DNA of 64,000 nucleotides from DATATB01 sp036268995 (GTDB lineage Bacteria; Planctomycetota; Planctomycetia; Pirellulales; PNKZ01), in the NCBI GenBank assembly GCA_036268995.1, contig DATATB010000098.1, positions 75,363 to 139,362 of the forward strand, given 5' to 3'. The notes below the pieces were generated by a model. It was not told the origin of the DNA and made no database searches. It saw nothing but the letters and a program-made list of their open reading frames with translations. The position numbers were made by a program, and so were the translations under genes. Shown here piece after piece: positions 14,525 through 25,200 of this stretch (position 1 is the first letter of the stretch; every line of letters starts with the position of its first letter).

Positions 14525-17080
14525 ATGAAACTACCGGTTTTTCTCGCGTTGGTTCTGTGCTGCCAAACGGCGTTGGCACTGGAGGTCCGGGTGGATCCGG
14601 CGGGCGGGGCGCCGCGGATGGTTGTCGATGGGCGGCCGGTGAGGGCGCGCATGTTTTGGGGCGGGCCGGGGTCGGCGCGGTTGCCGGTGTCGGCTGAGGC
14701 GCGGATGGTTACGTTTGACTTCACGGCGCCGATCTCGACTTCGACCGGGACGATGCATTTTCGCTTTGGCAATAAGCCCGGCGAGGTGGAGCTCGACGAG
14801 ATTGAAGTCCACGATCTGGACTCGGACGCGGTCGCGCTTCGCCGCAACGACTTTGATGGCGGGCCCGGCGATTTTGCGCGCGAGTGGCGCTTCTGGCCGA
14901 CTGATCGGAAAAACACGGTGGGCACGGTGGCCGTTGCGGCTGGCGTCGGCCGCGACGGTTCGCCAGGGCTGAGAATCAAGCTCACGGCCCCGCCCGACGG
15001 CGTTTGGCCCGACTTTCATGTTTATCACGAGCCCAAACTGGCGTTCGTCGAAGGGCATCGTTATCGCGCCAGTTTTTGGGTGCGGGCGTCGGCCGCGCGC
15101 GACTTGGTCGTGGCGTTCTATCAACCGGGCCAGCCGTTCCTGTATCTCGGCGGGCCGTCCACTCCGTTCGAGAACCAAATTCATCTGGCCGCCGAGGCCG
15201 GCATCGATTTTGTCAGTTGCCAGATTCCGCTTCCCTGGCCCGAGCCGGGCCGATCGCCCGACTGGTCCGGCGTCGATGCGATCTGCCGCATGGTCTTGCG
15301 GGTCAATCCGAAGGCGCTGCTGCTGCCGCGGATCGGCATGTATCCGCCGGCCTGGTGGTGCCAGGCGCATCCCGACGAAGTGATGCGTTGGGAAGACGGG
15401 CCGCACGAGAGTATTGCGGTGCCCGCCTCGCCGCTCTATCGGCGCGACGCGGCCGCGCGACTCGCGGCGCTCGTCAAACATCTGGAGCAGAAGTTCGGCG
15501 AGCAGATCGCCGGTTACCATCCCACCGGGCAAAACACTGGTGAATGGTTCTACATGAATACCTGGAAGCGGCCTTTGAATGGTTTTTCATCAGTCGATCG
15601 TGACGCCTGGCAGCGATGGCTGCGGGCGAAAGCCGCGACCAGCGGCAAGACGGAGTTGGCCAGCGGCCAGGCGGGCGCCGCGGAGCCCAGCGCGGAAGTG
15701 CCCAGCGCGGCCGTGCGGCATGCTTCGCCCGGCGGCGTGTTCCGCGATCCAACGACCGAAGCCGAACTGATCGAATGGGCCGATTTCCAGCAGCAGATGA
15801 TGGCCCAGTGCGTGACGGAGTTCGCGCATACCGTCCGCCAAGCGACGGGCGGCCAAAAGCTCGTGGTCTTCTTCTACGGGTACCTCTTCGAGTTCAGCGG
15901 CGCGCCGACGGGGCCAGCGGTCTCGGGCCACTACGCGCTGCGCCGCGTGCTGGATTGCCCCGATATCGACGTGCTCTGTGCGCCGATCTCGTACTTCGAT
16001 CGTGGGCTGGGCGGCAGTGCGCCGACCATGACCGCCGCCGAAAGCGTAGCGCTCGCCGGCAAGCTGTGGCTGAATGAGGATGACACCCACACGTACCTGG
16101 CCAGCGGCGACCAGCCCGGCTCGCGCGACCACGTGGACAACGTCGAGCAAACGCTGGCAGAGTTGACGCGCAATGTCGGCCAGGAGGCGCTGCGCAACTT
16201 CGGCACGTGGTGGATGGATCTCGGTGCCACCGGCTGGTTCGATGACGCGCGGCTTTGGCAGCGCATGGCCCAGCTTCGCACGCTCGATCAGTATTTTCTC
16301 GATCATCCGACACCGTTTCGGCCCGAGGTCGCCGCGGTCGTGGACGAGCGTAGTCTGCTGCGCGTGACGGAAGCCGGCTCGCTGGTCAGCGGCCAATGCA
16401 TCTATCGGGCTCGCGAACCGCTTGGCCGCCTGGGCGCGCCGTATGGCCAATACCTGCTCGACGACGTCCTCGCCGGCCGGGTCCACGCCAAGCTCTATAT
16501 TTTTCTCGATGCCTGGACGCTCAGCCCGGACGAGTGCGCAAAGCTCGAAGCCGTCACACGCGACGCCGCGACGATCTGGTGCTATGCCGCGCCTGGCGGC
16601 GGCGAGAATCTCACGGGCTTCCAAATCGGCCCCGCAGCGCCGCAAGCCGCTTGGGCCACGCCCACCAGACTCGCCGAGGCGAAAGGCCTGCACACGGCCT
16701 TCGGTTTGCGTCAAAAGCCGAGACCATTGTTCAGCCCCGTCGATGCCACCGCCGAGGAGACGCTCTTTACGTATCCCGACGGAAAGCCGGCCGTGGCGAT
16801 TCGCCGGCGCGATGGAAATGCCGCCATTTTCGTCGGCGCTCCGGGCCTCACCAGCGAGCTGCTGCGCTACGCCGCACGCGAAGCGGGCGTCCACCTGTTC
16901 ACTCAACAGGATTGCAACGTTTGCGCCAACGGCCCGTTCATCGTCCTGCATGCCGACCATGACGGCACGTTCACGCTCGACACCGGCAAGCCGGGCGCGC
17001 TGCGCGACGTGCTCACCGGCGCCCGCGTCGCGCCCAACGTCACGCTCCATCGCGGCGAGACCCGAATCCTAAAGTATTGA
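14525..17080 (+). CDS. Secreted glycoside hydrolase, GH42-like
   Basis: This protein has 851 residues from ATG 14525, chosen because it starts a clean signal peptide (MKLPVFLALVLCCQTALALE). The frame is open further upstream but only through repeat DNA. Residues about 20-200 look like a beta-sandwich sugar-binding region. From about 210 a TIM-barrel-like domain follows: AAEAGIDFVSCQIPLPWPEP, MYPPAWWCQAHPDEVMRWED, then GYHPTGQNTGEWFY with a likely acid/base Glu340, and LGATGWFDDARLW. The arrangement resembles beta-galactosidase (GH42) folds. The substrate is unknown. Inserted residues around 375-400 (Ala/Ser/Gly-rich) look like a linker. The downstream esterase and DUF1080 genes suggest polysaccharide use. 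Confidence 0.72.
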   Translation: MKLPVFLALVLCCQTALALEVRVDPAGGAPRMVVDGRPVRARMFWGGPGSARLPVSAEARMVTFDFTAPISTSTGTMHFRFGNKPGEVELDEIEVHDLDSDAVALRRNDFDGGPGDFAREWRFWPTDRKNTVGTVAVAAGVGRDGSPGLRIKLTAPPDGVWPDFHVYHEPKLAFVEGHRYRASFWVRASAARDLVVAFYQPGQPFLYLGGPSTPFENQIHLAAEAGIDFVSCQIPLPWPEPGRSPDWSGVDAICRMVLRVNPKALLLPRIGMYPPAWWCQAHPDEVMRWEDGPHESIAVPASPLYRRDAAARLAALVKHLEQKFGEQIAGYHPTGQNTGEWFYMNTWKRPLNGFSSVDRDAWQRWLRAKAATSGKTELASGQAGAAEPSAEVPSAAVRHASPGGVFRDPTTEAELIEWADFQQQMMAQCVTEFAHTVRQATGGQKLVVFFYGYLFEFSGAPTGPAVSGHYALRRVLDCPDIDVLCAPISYFDRGLGGSAPTMTAAESVALAGKLWLNEDDTHTYLASGDQPGSRDHVDNVEQTLAELTRNVGQEALRNFGTWWMDLGATGWFDDARLWQRMAQLRTLDQYFLDHPTPFRPEVAAVVDERSLLRVTEAGSLVSGQCIYRAREPLGRLGAPYGQYLLDDVLAGRVHAKLYIFLDAWTLSPDECAKLEAVTRDAATIWCYAAPGGGENLTGFQIGPAAPQAAWATPTRLAEAKGLHTAFGLRQKPRPLFSPVDATAEETLFTYPDGKPAVAIRRRDGNAAIFVGAPGLTSELLRYAAREAGVHLFTQQDCNVCANGPFIVLHADHDGTFTLDTGKPGALRDVLTGARVAPNVTLHRGETRILKY

Positions 17081-17389
17081 GGTGCTGCCCGTCTCTCGAG
17101 GGGCAGTGCAGCAAAAACGGGAGCCGGGGGGGCGGTCGTACGCGCGGGGTGCGTGCCCTACTGGGGGCAAGCCGCTGGCGGGTCCGGCTTGGCTCGCCGG
17201 ACCTGCGGGGGTGGCTGGCGGCCTACGGAATGCGGCGATATCGGGGTCGCTACGAAACTCTTGCTTTCCGGCGGCGCATCGACAAAAGTACAACGGTCGC
17301 CTGCAATGCCGGACGACCCGCGAAGGGTCAGCGTCCGATTGTGGGCCTGCATCCATGCTCCCTCGACTCTGCTAGGAAGTTAGCCAGCC
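17081..17389. other. Intergenic region with palindromes
   Basis: No gene is apparent in these 309 bp. It contains CTGCCC-N10-GGGCAG (17085-17106), a GTACGCGCGGGGTGCGTGCC-type palindrome (17139-17158) and a perfect 8-bp hairpin GGTCCGGC-ttggctc-GCCGGACC (17181-17203). All resemble dispersed hairpin repeats elsewhere in the window. Confidence 0.6.
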
Positions 17390-18448
17390 ATGAAGTACCA
17401 ACATCGCACGTTCATTCGGCCGCTTTTGCTCAGTCTGTTTTTACCGCTCGCGCTGCTGCTGGCGTCGGCCGGGGCGCAGGAAAAAAGGCCCGGGCAAACA
17501 CCGGAAGCAGAGAAAAAGGCGCAACAGACCGGAAATAAGACGGCGTCGCTTGAGGAACAGATCAAGCAGCGGTTTGGCGACAAGGTCGAGTTGCGGTTCG
17601 ATCAGCCGTATGCCGGCACGAGCAACAAGTTCCAGATGCTCGATCTGTATTTGCCGAAGCACCGGGCCGACGACAAGCCGTTGCCGCTGGTCGTGTTCAT
17701 TCATGGCGGCGGCTGGAGCGGGGGCGATCGTAAAGGCTACGCGGTGCCGGCATGCATCCTGGCCACCAGCGGCAAGTACGCGGCTGCCAGCGTCGGCTAT
17801 CGCCTTTCGGCCGAAGCCCATTGGCCGCAACAAATCTTCGATTGCAAAGCGGCCATTCGCTGGCTCCGTGGCCATGCCAAGGAACTGGGCCTCGACCCCG
17901 ACAAGATCGGCGTCACCGGCGCTTCGGCCGGCGGCCACCTGGTCACGCTGCTGGGTCTGACCGGCGGCGTGAAGGATCTGGAAGGCGATATCGGCGAGTA
18001 CACGTCGCAGTCCAGTCGCGTCACCTGCGTGGTGAACGTGTGCGGGCCGATGGATCTCACCAAACCGCTGATGCAAGGCGAGGCCGCAAAGCGCGACGAC
18101 CCGGCCGTCTCGGGACTGCTGGGCGGGCCGGTGAGTCAGCGGCTCGAATTGGCCAAAGAGGCTTCGCCGCTGACGTATGTCACGGCCCAGGCAGTGCCGA
18201 TCATGACCCTTCACGGCACGCAAGACATGCGGGTCAATTTCACGAACGCCCAGGAGATCGACGCGGCACTGAAGAAAGTCGGCGCGACGTCGCTGCTGAT
18301 TCCGGTCGAAGGCGCCGGCCACGGCATTCCGTTCGGGCCTGAGTTGCAGAAGCGCGTGCAGGCATTTTGGGACATGTATCTTCGCGGCGTGAAGTCCGAG
18401 ATTTCGACTTCGCCGATCGAAGCCTCGCCGGAGCAGTCGAAAAAGTAG
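17390..18448 (+). CDS. Secreted alpha/beta hydrolase, BD-FAE/acetylxylan-esterase type
   Basis: A 352-residue esterase with a signal peptide (hydrophobic LLLSLFLPLALLLASAGA) and a Lys/Glu/Gln-rich spacer before the catalytic domain. The oxyanion motif HGGGW is at 105-109. The nucleophile is Ser179 in GASAGG, the acid is Asp279 in GTQDMR, and the base is His311 in GAGHG. The layout matches bifunctional feruloyl/acetylxylan esterases (BD-FAE), which remove ester groups from hemicellulose. It is exported and follows the GH42-like gene, so the two may act on the same plant or algal polymer. The true substrate cannot be read from the sequence. Confidence 0.85.
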   Translation: MKYQHRTFIRPLLLSLFLPLALLLASAGAQEKRPGQTPEAEKKAQQTGNKTASLEEQIKQRFGDKVELRFDQPYAGTSNKFQMLDLYLPKHRADDKPLPLVVFIHGGGWSGGDRKGYAVPACILATSGKYAAASVGYRLSAEAHWPQQIFDCKAAIRWLRGHAKELGLDPDKIGVTGASAGGHLVTLLGLTGGVKDLEGDIGEYTSQSSRVTCVVNVCGPMDLTKPLMQGEAAKRDDPAVSGLLGGPVSQRLELAKEASPLTYVTAQAVPIMTLHGTQDMRVNFTNAQEIDAALKKVGATSLLIPVEGAGHGIPFGPELQKRVQAFWDMYLRGVKSEISTSPIEASPEQSKK

Positions 18449-18828
18449 GGTGAATTACGAAGCGGTTGAACAGCCTTCGAGCCCTGAGCCTCAGGCCGAA
18501 GGGACGGGCGCGAAGAACGCTAAGAAGAAGGGAAAGACGCTAAGAAGACAAAAGACGAGTAGCGGGCGCACTGGCTGACGGCGTGGATTGATGCTTTTTC
18601 CACCTTCTTCGCGTCCCTTGCGTGCTTCTGTTCAAATCGTTTCGGAATCGCCGGGGGGCGTAAGCGCTTTTGTGGAGTGACCTCCGGTCGCCGGCGCTCC
18701 CGGCTCGCCAACTAGGATGCGCCGGCTTGCTTTTGGGCTGGCGGTGAGCGTTAATAATCGGATTCGAGCTTCCCGCCTGGATTGCCCGCCGAAGATTCAT
18801 TCCGTTTTTCCGAAAGGTTCGTACGCGC
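18449..18828. other. Intergenic region with dispersed repeats
   Basis: These 380 bp hold no gene. Repeat DNA of the GCGAAGAACGCTAAGAAG type (about 18508-18550) is partly complementary to CTTCTTCGCGTCCCTTGCGT (18604-18623) and to the TTGCGTGCTTCTGTTCAA block at 18618-18635; the latter recurs inverted upstream of gyrB. GGAGTGACCTCCGGTCGCC (about 18674-18692) is a further short palindromic word. Confidence 0.6.
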
Positions 18829-19554
18829 ATGCAACGTAAGTCAATTGCCTGGCTCCTGGTTGTCGCTGGTCTTGGGATGGGGACGCTGGGGGCCGCGCCC
18901 CAGCCGGCTGGCGCGGACGAGGCGCCGAACACGCTGAGCGATGCGGAAGCCAAAGCCGGCTGGAAACTGCTGTTCGATGGCAAGACGACCAGCGGCTGGC
19001 GAAATTTTAAGAAGCCGGACATCAGCCCGGGCTGGAAGGTCGAAGATGGCACCCTGGTGCGCGCCGAGAAGGGGGCAGGCGATATTATCACGGACGAACA
19101 GTTCGATGCGTTCGAGTTGGTGCTCGACTACAAGATCGCGCCGGAAGGCAACAGCGGCCTGATGTACCACGTGAGCGAGGAAGCCAACCGGCCGCCGATG
19201 GTCGGCCCGGAAGTGCAGATCCAGGACAACAAGCTTGGGCACGATCCGCAGCTGTCCGGTTGGTTGTATCAGCTCTATCCGTCGAAGGAGGACGCCACCA
19301 AGCCGGCCGGCGAGTGGAACCATTTGCGGATCCTGATCACGCCCGCGAAGTGCGAGCACTGGATGAACGGCGTAAAGTATTGCGAATACGTGATTGGCAG
19401 CGACGACTGGAACGAGCGCGTGGCCAAGAGCAAGTTCGCCAAGTGGCCGATGTTCGGCAAGCCCACGCGCGGCCATCTCTGCCTGCAAGACCACAACAGC
19501 CTGGTGTCGTTCCGCAACATCAAGATCCGGCCGATCGCGACCACGTCGCCATGA
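18829..19554 (+). CDS. Secreted DUF1080 (3-keto-disaccharide hydrolase-type) protein
   Basis: A 241-residue protein with a signal peptide (SIAWLLVVAGLGMGTLGAAP) and one DUF1080 domain: GWKLLFDGKTTSGWRNF, WKVEDGTLVRA, GDIITDEQFDAFELVLDYKI, GNSGLMYHV, EVQIQDN, EWNHLRI and the final IKIRPI. The fold is concanavalin-like. DUF1080 has been linked to 3-keto-glycoside hydrolysis, and planctomycetes carry many copies of it. It acts outside the cytoplasm. It is followed after 83 bp by a second protein of related fold, suggesting a functional pair. Confidence 0.9.
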   Translation: MQRKSIAWLLVVAGLGMGTLGAAPQPAGADEAPNTLSDAEAKAGWKLLFDGKTTSGWRNFKKPDISPGWKVEDGTLVRAEKGAGDIITDEQFDAFELVLDYKIAPEGNSGLMYHVSEEANRPPMVGPEVQIQDNKLGHDPQLSGWLYQLYPSKEDATKPAGEWNHLRILITPAKCEHWMNGVKYCEYVIGSDDWNERVAKSKFAKWPMFGKPTRGHLCLQDHNSLVSFRNIKIRPIATTSP

Positions 19555-19637
19555 GGCGAGCGGCGCGGACTAATTGGGTCGTAGCGTCCATCGCCCCGCT
19601 CCGCGACCAACGGTCGCGGCTTTATGAAAGGTTTTTC

Positions 19638-20402
19638 ATGATCAAGCGTCGTTTTGGCTTTGCCGTGCTGGTAGCCGGTTTGAGTGCATTTGCTTCGAGC
19701 GTCTTGGCGGCGAAGCTGCCTCCGATTCCGGAGCAGCCGATTGCGGAGAAAAAAGAGCTGTTGTTCGCCGACGACTTCGAAGGCGATAAGCTGGCCAAGG
19801 TCTGGCACAAAGTCGTGCCGACGTTCACGGTCGAAGGGGGCGCGCTGAAGGGTACGCAGACCCGCGAAAAGACGATTCCGGCGGCCGACGGCAAGCCGAC
19901 TATTACGGCGCATGCGGCCGTGTATGGTCTGGAAATTCCCACCAAGGACAGCGTGGTCGAGGTGCGGATTCGCTTCGAAGGGGCCTCGATGATCGACGTC
20001 GAGTTCGACGATCGCAAGTACACCGGCTCACACTACGGCCATCTCTGCCGGGCCCAGGTCCGTCTGAATGGCGTGACGCTGATCGACGAACGCGACGGCG
20101 GGATGCGCAACGACATCTATACCATGAACAAAGACCCGGCGCGCAAGGCGGAAGCCGCCAAGCTCGTGGCCGGCCGGCGCGTGACGTATCCCATTCAGCT
20201 TGAGGCCGGCAAGTGGTACACGCTGGTGGTCGAGACCGTCGGCGACGAGATGCGGGTCACGATCGACGGCAAGCCGGCCGGCTATCTCAAGAGTTCCGGC
20301 ATCGGGCACGCCACGAAGTCCAAGATCGAGTTGGGCGTGGCCGGCAAACACGGCTTGTTTGACGACATCAAGGTGTGGGACGCGGCGCCGGCCGGCAAGT
20401 AG
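19638..20402 (+). CDS. Secreted concanavalin-like (LamG/DUF1080-related) protein
   Basis: 254 residues from ATG 19638, preceded by GAAAGG at a good distance. The longer frame from 19260 is the shadow of the previous gene. It has a signal peptide (FGFAVLVAGLSAFASSVLAA), then a beta-sandwich: LLFADDFEGDKLAKVWHKV, FTVEGGALKGTQ, VEVRIRFEGASMIDVEFDD, KWYTLVVETVGDEMRVTIDG and FDDIKVWDA at the end. These are typical strands of LamG/3-keto-disaccharide hydrolase-like domains. No obvious catalytic set is visible. It is probably co-transcribed with the DUF1080 gene. Confidence 0.82.
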   Translation: MIKRRFGFAVLVAGLSAFASSVLAAKLPPIPEQPIAEKKELLFADDFEGDKLAKVWHKVVPTFTVEGGALKGTQTREKTIPAADGKPTITAHAAVYGLEIPTKDSVVEVRIRFEGASMIDVEFDDRKYTGSHYGHLCRAQVRLNGVTLIDERDGGMRNDIYTMNKDPARKAEAAKLVAGRRVTYPIQLEAGKWYTLVVETVGDEMRVTIDGKPAGYLKSSGIGHATKSKIELGVAGKHGLFDDIKVWDAAPAGK

Positions 20403-20499
20403 GCACGGGTGAGCAGAGCTGGGCAATCGAAGCCGGCCCGCTGCCTCGAACTGGGCGGTTTTGCAGGTTTTTCCGGTTGTAGCGGTCCGATAAGAGCCA

Positions 20500-22170
20500 A
20501 TGAGTGCGGCCACGCTGCGCGCCGGCAGCGTCGTCTTTGCTGCCAGGAGGCCGCAGCCTCAGCAAACCGCTTGTCAGCCGATGGTTATGCACGCGGCAAA
20601 TCTCGCGATCGCAGAGCGACCCACGCGGCTGCGCGCGTTGTGGAATTCGGCGAGCGTGGCCCTACTGCTAGCAGCTTGCTTGGTTGGAGCGCCGGCGGCA
20701 CAGGGCCAGCAGGCTGTTGGGCCGGAAATGGCCGTGCAACAGCGGTTGCCGCCGGTGACGACCGAGCGCCAGGCGTTTTCGCCGGAGGCGATTCTGCCGT
20801 CGTCTGCCAGCACGCCGCTGCCGATCAATCTGGCGACGGCGATGCAGCTCGGCAATGCGCGTGGTTTGGACATTGCCTTTGCGACGCAGCAGGTGCAGCG
20901 ATCGGCAGCGCTACTCGCGCAGAGCCAGGTGCTCTGGCTGCCTACGATTTACCTGGGAAGCGATTATTACCGGCACGACGGGCAGCTGCAGGACATCGTC
21001 GGAAACGTGGCCGGCACCAGCAAGCAGGGCTTTTTGGTCGGCGGCTCGCCGTATCTGGTGTTCTCGGTCAGCGACGCGATCTTCAGTCCGCTGGCGGCGC
21101 GACGCACGGTCGAAGCGCAGCAAGCCGCCAGGCGGGCAGCGACGAACGACAATCTGCTGGCAGTGGCCGAAGCCTATTTCGATATCCAGCAGGCGCGCGG
21201 CGAACTGGCCGGAGCACTCGATTCGGTTCGACAGGCCGAGCAATTGGTGAGCCGTGCCGAGCGGCTGGCGCCGGAGCTGGTGCCCGATCTGGAAGTCTCT
21301 CGCGCGCGCACGAATTTGGCGCAACGGCGGCAGGGAGTGTTGACGGCGCAGAACCGCTGGCGCGGGGCCAGCGCCGAGTTGATTCGCGTGTTGCATCTCG
21401 ACCCACTGCTGACCGTGCAGCCGCTGGAACCACCCCAGCTGCAAGTGCCGCTGGTGCCGACCGATCGCCGCGTGGATGAGCTAGTGCCGGTCGCCTGGTT
21501 GAACCGGCCCGAGCTGGCGGAACAGCGGGCGATGATCGCGGCCAGCGCGCAGCAAGTCAGGCAGGAGCAATGGCGGCCGCTATTGCCGAGCGTGATGGTG
21601 CGCGGCTTCTCGACGCCCGTCACCGGCACGCTGGGAATGGGCTTGTTCGGTGGCGGCACTAACGGTTCGCTCAGCAACTTCGGCCTGCGCGAAGACATCG
21701 ATATGCAACTGATTTGGCAAATGCAGAACCTGGGTATGGGCAATCGCGGACTGGTGCGCCAGCGGAAGGCCGAGCTGTCGGCGGCGCAAATCGAATGCCT
21801 GCGTGCTCGCGACGCGGTGTCGGCCGACGTGGTGCAAGCCTATGCGCTGGCCCAAACCTCGGCCGAGCGGGTGCAACTTGCCGGCATGGAGTTGAAGAAT
21901 GCCCAGCTGGCGATCGATCAAGGCATGGCCGGCCTGGACCAGACGAAACGAGCCGGCGACCTGCTGCTACTGGTGGTTAGGCCGCAGGAAATGCTGTTGG
22001 CAATCCAAGCGCTCAACCAGGCGTACAACGACTATTACCAGTCGGTCAGCGACTTCAATCGCGGCCAGTTTCGGCTCTACCACGCGCTGGGCCAACCGGC
22101 CCGCGTGTTGATCGATGAGCAACAGCGCTTGGCCAATGCGGCACCGCCCGCAACGGCGCAATCAAAGTAG
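20500..22170 (+). CDS. TolC-family outer membrane efflux protein
   Basis: The outer-membrane channel of a tripartite efflux pump. The 556-residue frame has an export signal at about 44-69 (SASVALLLAACLVGAPAAQG; LLAAC could be a lipobox). The protein then shows the duplicated TolC helical pattern: LATAMQLGNARGLDIAFATQ, AEAYFDIQQARGELAGALDS, and NRPELAEQRAMIAASAQQV, then QAYNDYYQSVSDFNRGQFRL in the second half. Starts at 20500 and 20581 are both possible. It converges, 37 bp apart, with the fused RND permease-adaptor gene, so together they would supply a whole pump. Confidence 0.9.
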   Translation: MSAATLRAGSVVFAARRPQPQQTACQPMVMHAANLAIAERPTRLRALWNSASVALLLAACLVGAPAAQGQQAVGPEMAVQQRLPPVTTERQAFSPEAILPSSASTPLPINLATAMQLGNARGLDIAFATQQVQRSAALLAQSQVLWLPTIYLGSDYYRHDGQLQDIVGNVAGTSKQGFLVGGSPYLVFSVSDAIFSPLAARRTVEAQQAARRAATNDNLLAVAEAYFDIQQARGELAGALDSVRQAEQLVSRAERLAPELVPDLEVSRARTNLAQRRQGVLTAQNRWRGASAELIRVLHLDPLLTVQPLEPPQLQVPLVPTDRRVDELVPVAWLNRPELAEQRAMIAASAQQVRQEQWRPLLPSVMVRGFSTPVTGTLGMGLFGGGTNGSLSNFGLREDIDMQLIWQMQNLGMGNRGLVRQRKAELSAAQIECLRARDAVSADVVQAYALAQTSAERVQLAGMELKNAQLAIDQGMAGLDQTKRAGDLLLLVVRPQEMLLAIQALNQAYNDYYQSVSDFNRGQFRLYHALGQPARVLIDEQQRLANAAPPATAQSK

Positions 22171-22207
22171 CTGGCGCACGGCGTGTGCCTGCTATCTTTG
22201 GGCGACG

Positions 22208-25200
22208 TTATTTCTTCGCCGGGTTGGTTCGCAGCGACTGGCCGTCGGTCAAGGCGGCCAGGTTACCAACGAGCACTTGCTCGTCGCCGTTGACGGGCTG
22301 CCACGCGCCCGGATCTTCGGAACCGCTGGGCCGCAGCCGCATTTTGATGACTTCGACGAGCCCGCCGCCACGCAGTCCGACTTCGAGCGGGGTGCGGACG
22401 GCGCGGCCGGCCACCAGCCGGTAGCACAGCGTCTGGTTGTCCGCGGCGATCACGGCTTCGGCGGGCAGCGTCCAGACGTCGGCGTGCTGAACGTGGATCG
22501 TGGCCTGCACGTACATGCCGGGCAGAAGCTGCCCCTTGGGATTGGGCAGATCGATTTCGGTCCGCAAAGTGCGCGACTCGGGATTGAGCGAGCGGGCGTT
22601 GCGCGTGACACGGCCTTCGAGCACGTCGCCCGCGGCGCCTTGCACGCGCAGGGTCACGGGGTCGCCATTTTGGATCCAGGCGGCGTCCGCGCCGGGAATT
22701 TGCACAAAGACCCGCACCGGGTCGATCTGGTTGATGACGAACAGCGGCAGGCCCTTGGTGCCGCTGGCGGCCGGCTGCACGAAGTCGCCCGCGTTGATGT
22801 TGCGCTGCGTCACCACGCCGTCGTAAGGTGCGCGGATTTCGGCATAGGCCAGCATGGCTTTGGCATAGTCGCGGTTGGCTTTGGCGGCGGCCGATTGGGC
22901 CTCGGCGAAGGCTGCGTCGGCCTGGGCCTTGTCGAGCGCGGCCTTGGCTGCCTTGTAACCGAGCCGCGTTTCGTCGACGTTTTCGCGGTCGAGCACGCCG
23001 TCGCGGCTGGCGCGCTCCAGCCGTTCGAATTGCGATTTCGCCCGTTCGAGTTGGGCCTGCGTCATGCTCACGGCCGCTCGGGCCTGGGCGATTTGTGCCA
23101 GGGCCTGCCGCAGGGCCGCCTCCTTCTGCTCGAGCTCAGCCGCCATTTCCGGCACGTACAGTTCGGCCAACAGTTGGTCCTTGGTGACCGAATCGCCGAT
23201 GTCGACGGACCACTTTTCGATGAAGCCGTTGATTTTGGAATACAGGGGCGTCTGCTGATATGCCTCGATGTTGAAGCCCGGCTGCTCGATCGGCCGGCGG
23301 ACCGTCTTGCGCAGCGGCTTGACCATCCGCAACTCGGATGAAGTCGCTTGTTTTGCAGCGGGCGCGGCCTGTGGCTGCGACGCCGGCGGCGGCTGGCCGC
23401 AGCCGGCAATCAGCATCAGCAGCGCGGCCCCGGCGACGATCGGCCCCCGCAGCCGCGGGCCGGCCGGCGGAGCTTCGTCGAAGTGATGGCTGTCGGGATC
23501 ATCGGGATCGAGCGAGGGTGACCCGACGGATGCTCGGCCTTGGATCATGGCGAACAGGGCCGGCAGCACCAGCAGCGTGCTGAGCGTCGCGGCCAGCAGG
23601 CCACCGATCACGGCCCGGCCCAGCGGGGCGGTCTGGTCGCCGCCTTCGCCCAAGGCCAAAGCCATCGGCAGCATGCCAGCGATCATGGCGCAACTGGTCA
23701 TGAGAATCGGCCGCAGCCGATGCTGGGCTCCGTCCACCGCCGCGTCGGTCGCTGTCGCGCCCGCGGCCCGGCTGCGCTCGGCGAAGGTGACCAGGAGGAT
23801 GGCGTTGGCCACCGCCACACCCACGGCCATGATGGCGCCCATGAACGATTGCAGATTCAAGGTCGTGTTCGTAATCAGCAAGGCCATGGCCACGCCCGCC
23901 AGCACGGCCGGCGCGGTTAGCAGGACAACCAGCGCCAGCCGCAACGATTGGAAATAAGCGGTCAGCAGCAGGAAAATCACGACGATCGCCAGCAGCAAGC
24001 CAGCGGTGAGTCCCTGAAACACTTTGCCGCCGGCCAGGGCTCCGAACATTTGCTGCATCGGCACGATCTGGCCGCGGACGTCGACGGCGACACCGCGTGG
24101 AGGTTCACCGGCCGCGCGTAGCGCGTCGGCAATGTGTGCGGCGACGCGGCCCAGGTCCTCGCCCTCGACATTGGCCGTCATGCTCACCACGCGCTTCATG
24201 TTGTAGCGGTCGTATTCGCCCGGGACGACGCCTTCGCGGATGCGGGCCACGTCGTGGAGAAACAACTGGCCGCTCTGCGTAGGGCGTTTGATCGGCACCA
24301 GCCCCACCTCGCGCGGCGCGTTCATCCGACTCGTGGGAATTTCGACCTGCACCTGGTAGCCGATGCCGGTGCCCGGGTCGCGCCAATAGTTGGGCACGAC
24401 AAAGCGGCTGGACGACGTGGCCGCCACGAGCGATTTGGCCACCGACTCAGCCGAGATGCCGCTGGCGCCGGTCAGCTCGCGGTCCACCTTCACTTCGACG
24501 GCCGGATAGTCCATCGGTTGCACGTATTGCAGGTCGCGCAGCGATGGAATCTTCGCCAGCTCGCGCCTGACCGTCTCGGCATACGCTTGGCTCTCGGCCA
24601 GCTTCGGGCCGCTGACGGCAACTTCCACCGGCGTGGGCGAGCCGAAACTCATGACTTCGTTCACGATGTCGGCCGGCTCGAACGACAGCCGCAGCCCGCG
24701 CACGCGCTGGGCAATGGCCTCGGGCGGCAGATCTTCCTCCGCCAGCCTGCCACGCAGCCATTGCGCCAGCCGCCGGGGCAGCTCGCGCCGCAACTCCTCT
24801 TGCAATCGCTCGGTGTTGATGCCGCTGTGCGGCTTGAGCGCTACGCGCAGCACGGCCTCTTCGGGCCCGCTGGTCCAGAGGTAGACCGTGTTGATGGGAT
24901 AGCTGGAGCCGATCAGGCCGATATAGCCCAGCGAGATGCTGACGTTGTCCGGCCCGGCCTTCTGCTTGATGGCCTCGAGCGCCTGGACGGCGAGCTGCTC
25001 GGTGACTTCGATGCGCGTGCCGGTGGCCGCGCGCAGCCGAAGCTGGAATTGGCCCGTGTCGACCGTGGGAAAAATCTCCCGCCCTACCCGCCCGCCCACC
25101 AGCCAGACGAGCACGAAGGCCAGCACCAGATAGAGCGGTGCGAGCCACGCCCGGCCTTGCACGGCCCCGCGCACCAGCCGCAGATATCCGTCGCGCATTC

